Shown here piece after piece: positions 60,931 to 64,000 of a stretch of 64,000 nucleotides of DNA. A program made the position numbers and the translations under genes. How positions within the stretch are numbered: the stretch's first letter is position 1; every line of letters starts with the position of its first letter. Location: positions 186,001-250,000 of the forward strand of contig NZ_BPWE01000002.1 in assembly GCF_020884755.1 (NCBI RefSeq), given 5' to 3'. The DNA comes from Bifidobacterium mizhiense. GTDB taxonomy: Bacteria; Actinomycetota; Actinomycetes; Actinomycetales; Bifidobacteriaceae. The notes under the pieces were generated by a model that had not been told where the DNA came from, did no database searches, and worked only from the letters and a program-made list of their open reading frames with translations.

Positions 60931-61740
60931 ATGCAGCATCGGGCGATCAAGGATCCATACGCACAACCGCTCATTCTGGACAAGATCTGCTACGACTACG
61001 GAACGCGACAGAAGCAGGGCGCCCGGGTGCTGGACGAGATCAGTCTGGAATGTCAGGCGGGAACCTGGACGGCCATCATGGGTCCTTCGGGCGCCGGCAA
61101 ATCGACCCTCCTCTATTGCGCCGCGGGACTGCTCCAGGTCAGACAGGGTAGAGTAGCCATCGCCGGGGAGGATCTGACCCGGATGAAAGAGAAAGAGCTA
61201 ACCAGGCTCCGGCGCGACCACATCGGCTTCGTTTTCCAGGACTACAACCTGGTCAACGCCTTCACCTGTTTGCAGAACACCATGTTGTCTAGCCTTTTCG
61301 GCGGCAGGAAAATCTCCGCCCAAGCAGCACTGTCTGCCCTGTCGAACGTCGGATTGGAGGGGTACGCCAGCACCTATCCAGCTGACATGAGCGGAGGCCA
61401 GCAGCAGCGCGTGGCCATCGCTAGGTCCCTGGCCGCCAGCCCGGAGATTATCATGGCCGACGAACCCACCGGCGCCCTGGACACTCATAGCTCGCGGGAG
61501 GTCATGGACCTCTTCGACCTAGCCGTCCGCAGCGGCCAGACCATCCTCATGGTGACTCACGACCCCAACGTCGCCGCCCGCGCCCACCGGGTCATCTTCC
61601 TCCAGGACGGGCGCATTCAGGCCGCTTGCCCGGGCGGAGACCCACAGACCATAGCCCGGCAGCTGGCCAGCATGGATGCTGCGCCAAACCAGGAGGCTTT
61701 CAGCCCTCCTCTGACAGTTCCATCCGATCAGCCTCGGTGA
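60931..61740 (+). CDS. ABC transporter ATP-binding protein, LolD/MacB type
   Basis: 269 residues. Walker [11 protein letters not shown]-loop [12 protein letters not shown], signature [13 protein letters not shown], Walker [13 protein letters not shown], and the H-loop MVTHDPN are intact; ADEPTGALD is the hallmark of the MacB/LolD/FtsE class. No permease gene follows, so its membrane partner must be encoded elsewhere or lost. ATG at 60931 follows AAAGGAAGG; ATG at 60907 would add eight residues. Its last 41 bases overlap the convergent acetyltransferase gene. Confidence 0.88.
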   Translation: MQHRAIKDPYAQPLILDKICYDYGTRQKQGARVLDEISLECQAGTWTAIMGPSGAGKSTLLYCAAGLLQVRQGRVAIAGEDLTRMKEKELTRLRRDHIGFVFQDYNLVNAFTCLQNTMLSSLFGGRKISAQAALSALSNVGLEGYASTYPADMSGGQQQRVAIARSLAASPEIIMADEPTGALDTHSSREVMDLFDLAVRSGQTILMVTHDPNVAARAHRVIFLQDGRIQAACPGGDPQTIARQLASMDAAPNQEAFSPPLTVPSDQPR

Positions 61741-62377
61741 TGGTACGAATTACCCGGCAGGGCACACCCACGGCCAGGGAGTCAGGTGCGATGTCATGGG
61801 TGACTACGGATCCAGCCCCGATAACCGCACCATCGCCGATGGTCACTCCCCCGGCCACGGTTACGTTTGATGCCAGCCAGCAGTTGGATCCGATGGTTAT
61901 TGGAGCACCCAACTCGTAGTCGAAGAGGGAACCATCCGTATGGCGCCTCAGATTCCGCTCCTGCCACCGCAGGGGATGCAGAGGGGTGGCCAGGGTGACG
62001 TTGGGGCCAATCATCACATCGTCGCCAATCTGCACAGGGCAGGTATCCAGAACGGTGAAGTTGAAATTGGCGAAGATGCGTGAACCAAATTTAGTAAAGC
62101 ATCCATAGTCGAAGTAGATAGGTCCCATAAAGTCAACGTCCTGACCATGTTCGGGCACCAGCTCGTCCAAGAGCCTGCTGCGCAGGTCCCGCTCCTGCTC
62201 AGAAGACGCATTAAAAAGACGGCAAAGTTCGTGGGCCTTGACTCGCAACTGACCCAGTTCAGGATCTGAGGCGTCATAGAGCTCGCCAGCAAGCATCAGC
62301 TCCCTCTGCGAGCGCCGATTTCCTTTACTGGCTCCGCCTGTCGCACCCGTCAGTTTTGAGTCCTTATCCATGGCCAT
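61700..62377 (-). CDS. Maltose O-acetyltransferase-like protein
   Basis: 225-residue hexapeptide acetyltransferase. The maltose-acetyltransferase N-terminal part (RELMLAGELYDASDPEL, RVKAHELCRLFNAS) and the beta-helix (IFANFNFTVLDTCPVQIGDD, MIGPNVTLATPLHP with the catalytic-type His, ITIGSNCWLASNVTVAGGVTIGDGAVIGAGSVVTHDI) match the Maa/NodL family closely. It is related to the protein at 33793 but nearer to the family norm. The 3' end overlaps the convergent ABC ATPase gene by 41 bases. Physiological acceptor unknown. Confidence 0.9.
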   Translation of the reverse strand: MAMDKDSKLTGATGGASKGNRRSQRELMLAGELYDASDPELGQLRVKAHELCRLFNASSEQERDLRSRLLDELVPEHGQDVDFMGPIYFDYGCFTKFGSRIFANFNFTVLDTCPVQIGDDVMIGPNVTLATPLHPLRWQERNLRRHTDGSLFDYELGAPITIGSNCWLASNVTVAGGVTIGDGAVIGAGSVVTHDIAPDSLAVGVPCRVIRTITEADRMELSEEG

Positions 62378-62571
62378 CCCATCGTTCCCGCGTCACTTCA
62401 ATGTCACTGCTACAAGTTTGCACTGCTTGCATATTCCCCACCCATGTAATCGTCTGGGTCAGACAGCCGGCAGCCACACGTACATTCGTCATCCTGCTGC
62501 GGACATCCGTTCACGCCAAGGATCAAGCTTGGTAGATTGGAGGCAGCGGAGGACCATGGCGAGGAGGAAAC

Positions 62572-63021
62572 ATGCGGTATGAGGTGAGCGAGGCTATTCC
62601 CGGGGATGCCAAGGCCATCCGTCAGGCCGTATTCGTAGAGGAGCAGGGCTTTCACAACGAATTCGACCAAACCGATGATGCCAGCCTCCATATCGTGGCC
62701 TATGACGGGAATAAACCCGTTGGGGTATGCCGAATCTTCCCTGACCGTGGCGAGACATGGACCCTTGGCCGGTTGGCGGTTCTGAAGCCCTACCGCGGCC
62801 AGCACCTGGGCGCCAATTTGGTAACCAAGGCTGAGGAAACCGCTCGGAGCCGCGGGGCCGACCGGATCACACTTCACGCCCAGGAGCGGGTGGCGGGCTT
62901 CTATAGGTCTCTAGGCTATAGGGACATGGGCGTTCACGACCAGGACGAGGGATGCCCGCACATGTGGATGGAAAAGCCTCTAACGAACAATGCTGGCAGC
63001 GAGTCAAAGGACGAGGCCTGA
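62572..63021 (+). CDS. GNAT family N-acetyltransferase
   Basis: 149 residues. IRQAVFVEEQGFHNEFDQTD is typical of the ElaA/YjcF-like branch, LGRLAVLKPYRGQHLGANLV is the acetyl-CoA-binding motif A, and FYRSLGYRDMG is motif B. Acceptor unknown. GAGGAGGAAAC precedes the ATG, and TAGATT (62533-62538) is a possible -10 box. It overlaps the MscS-type gene by one base (TGATG), suggesting coupling. Confidence 0.88.
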   Translation: MRYEVSEAIPGDAKAIRQAVFVEEQGFHNEFDQTDDASLHIVAYDGNKPVGVCRIFPDRGETWTLGRLAVLKPYRGQHLGANLVTKAEETARSRGADRITLHAQERVAGFYRSLGYRDMGVHDQDEGCPHMWMEKPLTNNAGSESKDEA

Positions 63022-63896
63022 TGAACCAGACCGTCAACTTTGCCAGCACAAGCGTCAATCCGGACAAGGATCCCATGGGAAGATCCGAACAGGCCATCTC
63101 CAGCTTCAGCGATGCCGTCATCTACTGGTTCCGCCAGAATTTCGGAAAGATCATCTTTCTGATCGTCGTGGCTGTCTGCGCCGCATTGATTTCCAAGATT
63201 GTAGCGGCGGCCATGCGACGTGCCCTGGAACGGACCAACCTGCCCAGTGCCTCCATCTTTGTCAACATCGTCCGCGCCCTGATCTGGATCTTTGCTGCTG
63301 CCACCGTCCTGCAACCCGTCTTCGGAATCAATCCATCCACAGTGGTCGCCGCCCTTGGCGTCAGCGGCCTGGCGCTCTCCTTCGGATTGAAGGACACGAT
63401 CGCCAATATCGTCGGCGGCTTCGGACTCATGGTCAGCAAGGTGGTCCAACCCGGAGACATCATCACCATCCAGGGCACCACCGGAACGGTCCGTGATGTG
63501 ACCTGGCGCCATACCATCGTCATCGACAGGACCGGCAACCAGCTGCTGATCCCCAACTCCATCCTCAACACCACGGCGCTTGAGAAGATCACCGAGGCCG
63601 GCGAGGCCGCTACCACGGTTCCCTTCACCCTGCGGGGGGATGCCGATATAGCCAGGTCCTCCCATTCCATTGCACAGGTGGTGGCCCAGGCAACCAAGGG
63701 CATGGCCATGCCAGCCAACCCACCCATCGTTCAGCTTCAGGGCTTCACCCCTTACGGCATCAAGGGCCAGGTAGTCATGTTCGCTAAGCAGGGCGTCATC
63801 GCCGCCGATATGCAGGATGCCGCCACCCGCGCTCTGGCCGGCCAGGACTACCTGGTTCAGGAAGCCGAAATCCAAGCAAACGACATTGAGCACTAA
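63021..63896 (+). CDS. Small-conductance mechanosensitive channel, MscS type
   Basis: 291-residue membrane channel that opens on hypo-osmotic stress. Three helices at about 42-64, 76-99 and 103-130; the third is the pore helix, starting STVVAALGVSGLALSFGL. The conserved beta-domain follows: VQPGDIITIQGTTGTVRDVT, HTIVIDRTGNQLLIPNSIL. Start is ATG at 63021, overlapping the GNAT stop by one base. Residues 1-40 are a variable cytoplasmic head. The last 104 bases of the window show no further gene. Confidence 0.92.
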   Translation: MNQTVNFASTSVNPDKDPMGRSEQAISSFSDAVIYWFRQNFGKIIFLIVVAVCAALISKIVAAAMRRALERTNLPSASIFVNIVRALIWIFAAATVLQPVFGINPSTVVAALGVSGLALSFGLKDTIANIVGGFGLMVSKVVQPGDIITIQGTTGTVRDVTWRHTIVIDRTGNQLLIPNSILNTTALEKITEAGEAATTVPFTLRGDADIARSSHSIAQVVAQATKGMAMPANPPIVQLQGFTPYGIKGQVVMFAKQGVIAADMQDAATRALAGQDYLVQEAEIQANDIEH

Positions 63897-64000
63897 CCAG
63901 ATGGCCTTTTCATCCTGCCAGGGAAATACAAAAGCGTGGTCTCTTCTCTTATGGAGATGCCGCATGCTCCGAGAACAACTCCACTTTAGGCCGATATACC

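Noticed and set aside
1-64000. CRISPR arrays, insertion sequences, prophage genes
   Set aside because: No short spaced repeats, transposase, integrase or phage structural genes were recognised anywhere in the window.

Overview
The window reads as an ordinary high-GC actinobacterial chromosome, most probably a Bifidobacterium. Supporting signs are the gene sets coaD / SepIVA-like / DUF177 / rpmF / rnc / ilvBN and ffh / rpsP / khpA / rimM / trmD, zinc-ribbon forms of ribosomal proteins L28 and L32, a DUF3039 protein, frequent leaderless starts and LacI-controlled sugar uptake. Species cannot be fixed by eye; an insect-gut type such as the B. asteroides group is only a guess. No phage, insertion sequence, integrase or CRISPR array was seen.

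Layout. 58-3018: pgi and a mannose-1-phosphate guanylyltransferase, both on the minus strand. 3132-3325: tRNA-Thr(CGT) and tRNA-Leu(TAG). 3379-22787: the outstanding region, six tandem same-strand genes for 961-977-residue secreted, sortase-type surface proteins that are mosaics of one another. Each has its own 5' block and 3' hairpin. Between some copies lie decayed copies of the tRNA-Thr/tRNA-Leu pair, so the duplicated unit was gene plus tRNAs. 22994-28003: rdgB, rph, a membrane protein, pncB, an aldo-keto reductase and DUF3039. 28057-31035: coaD, SepIVA-like, DUF177, rpmF, rnc. 31253-33762: ilvB and ilvN. 33793-38877: an acetyltransferase, an ABC-F ATPase, a glutamine amidotransferase and cysS. 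38882-44452: a LacI regulator, a GH172-type glycosidase and an ABC sugar importer with two matching palindromic operators. 44732-48842: ffh, a membrane-anchored phosphatase/nuclease-like protein, rpsP, khpA, rimM. 48948-54776: lutCBA, a YdcF-like protein and an MFS exporter, which separate rimM from trmD. 55058-59408: trmD, rsmD, recG, rpmB. 59533-63896: an XRE-type membrane regulator, a lone ABC ATPase, a second acetyltransferase, a GNAT protein and an MscS-type channel.

How it fits together. Most of the window is housekeeping: translation, RNA processing, NAD and CoA synthesis, branched-chain amino acids. The accessory parts face outward: the surface-protein array, a dedicated glycoside uptake locus, lactate oxidation (lutABC) and an exporter. 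The array is the best candidate for an undescribed system. All six mature proteins keep ten cysteines in matching positions, three apparent Ig-like stalk domains and a variable N-terminal half. This suggests a disulfide-stiffened adhesin family that diversifies by recombination between tandem copies. Start codons were chosen from visible ribosome-binding sites or -10 boxes, and family names rest on motif recognition; no database search was run.
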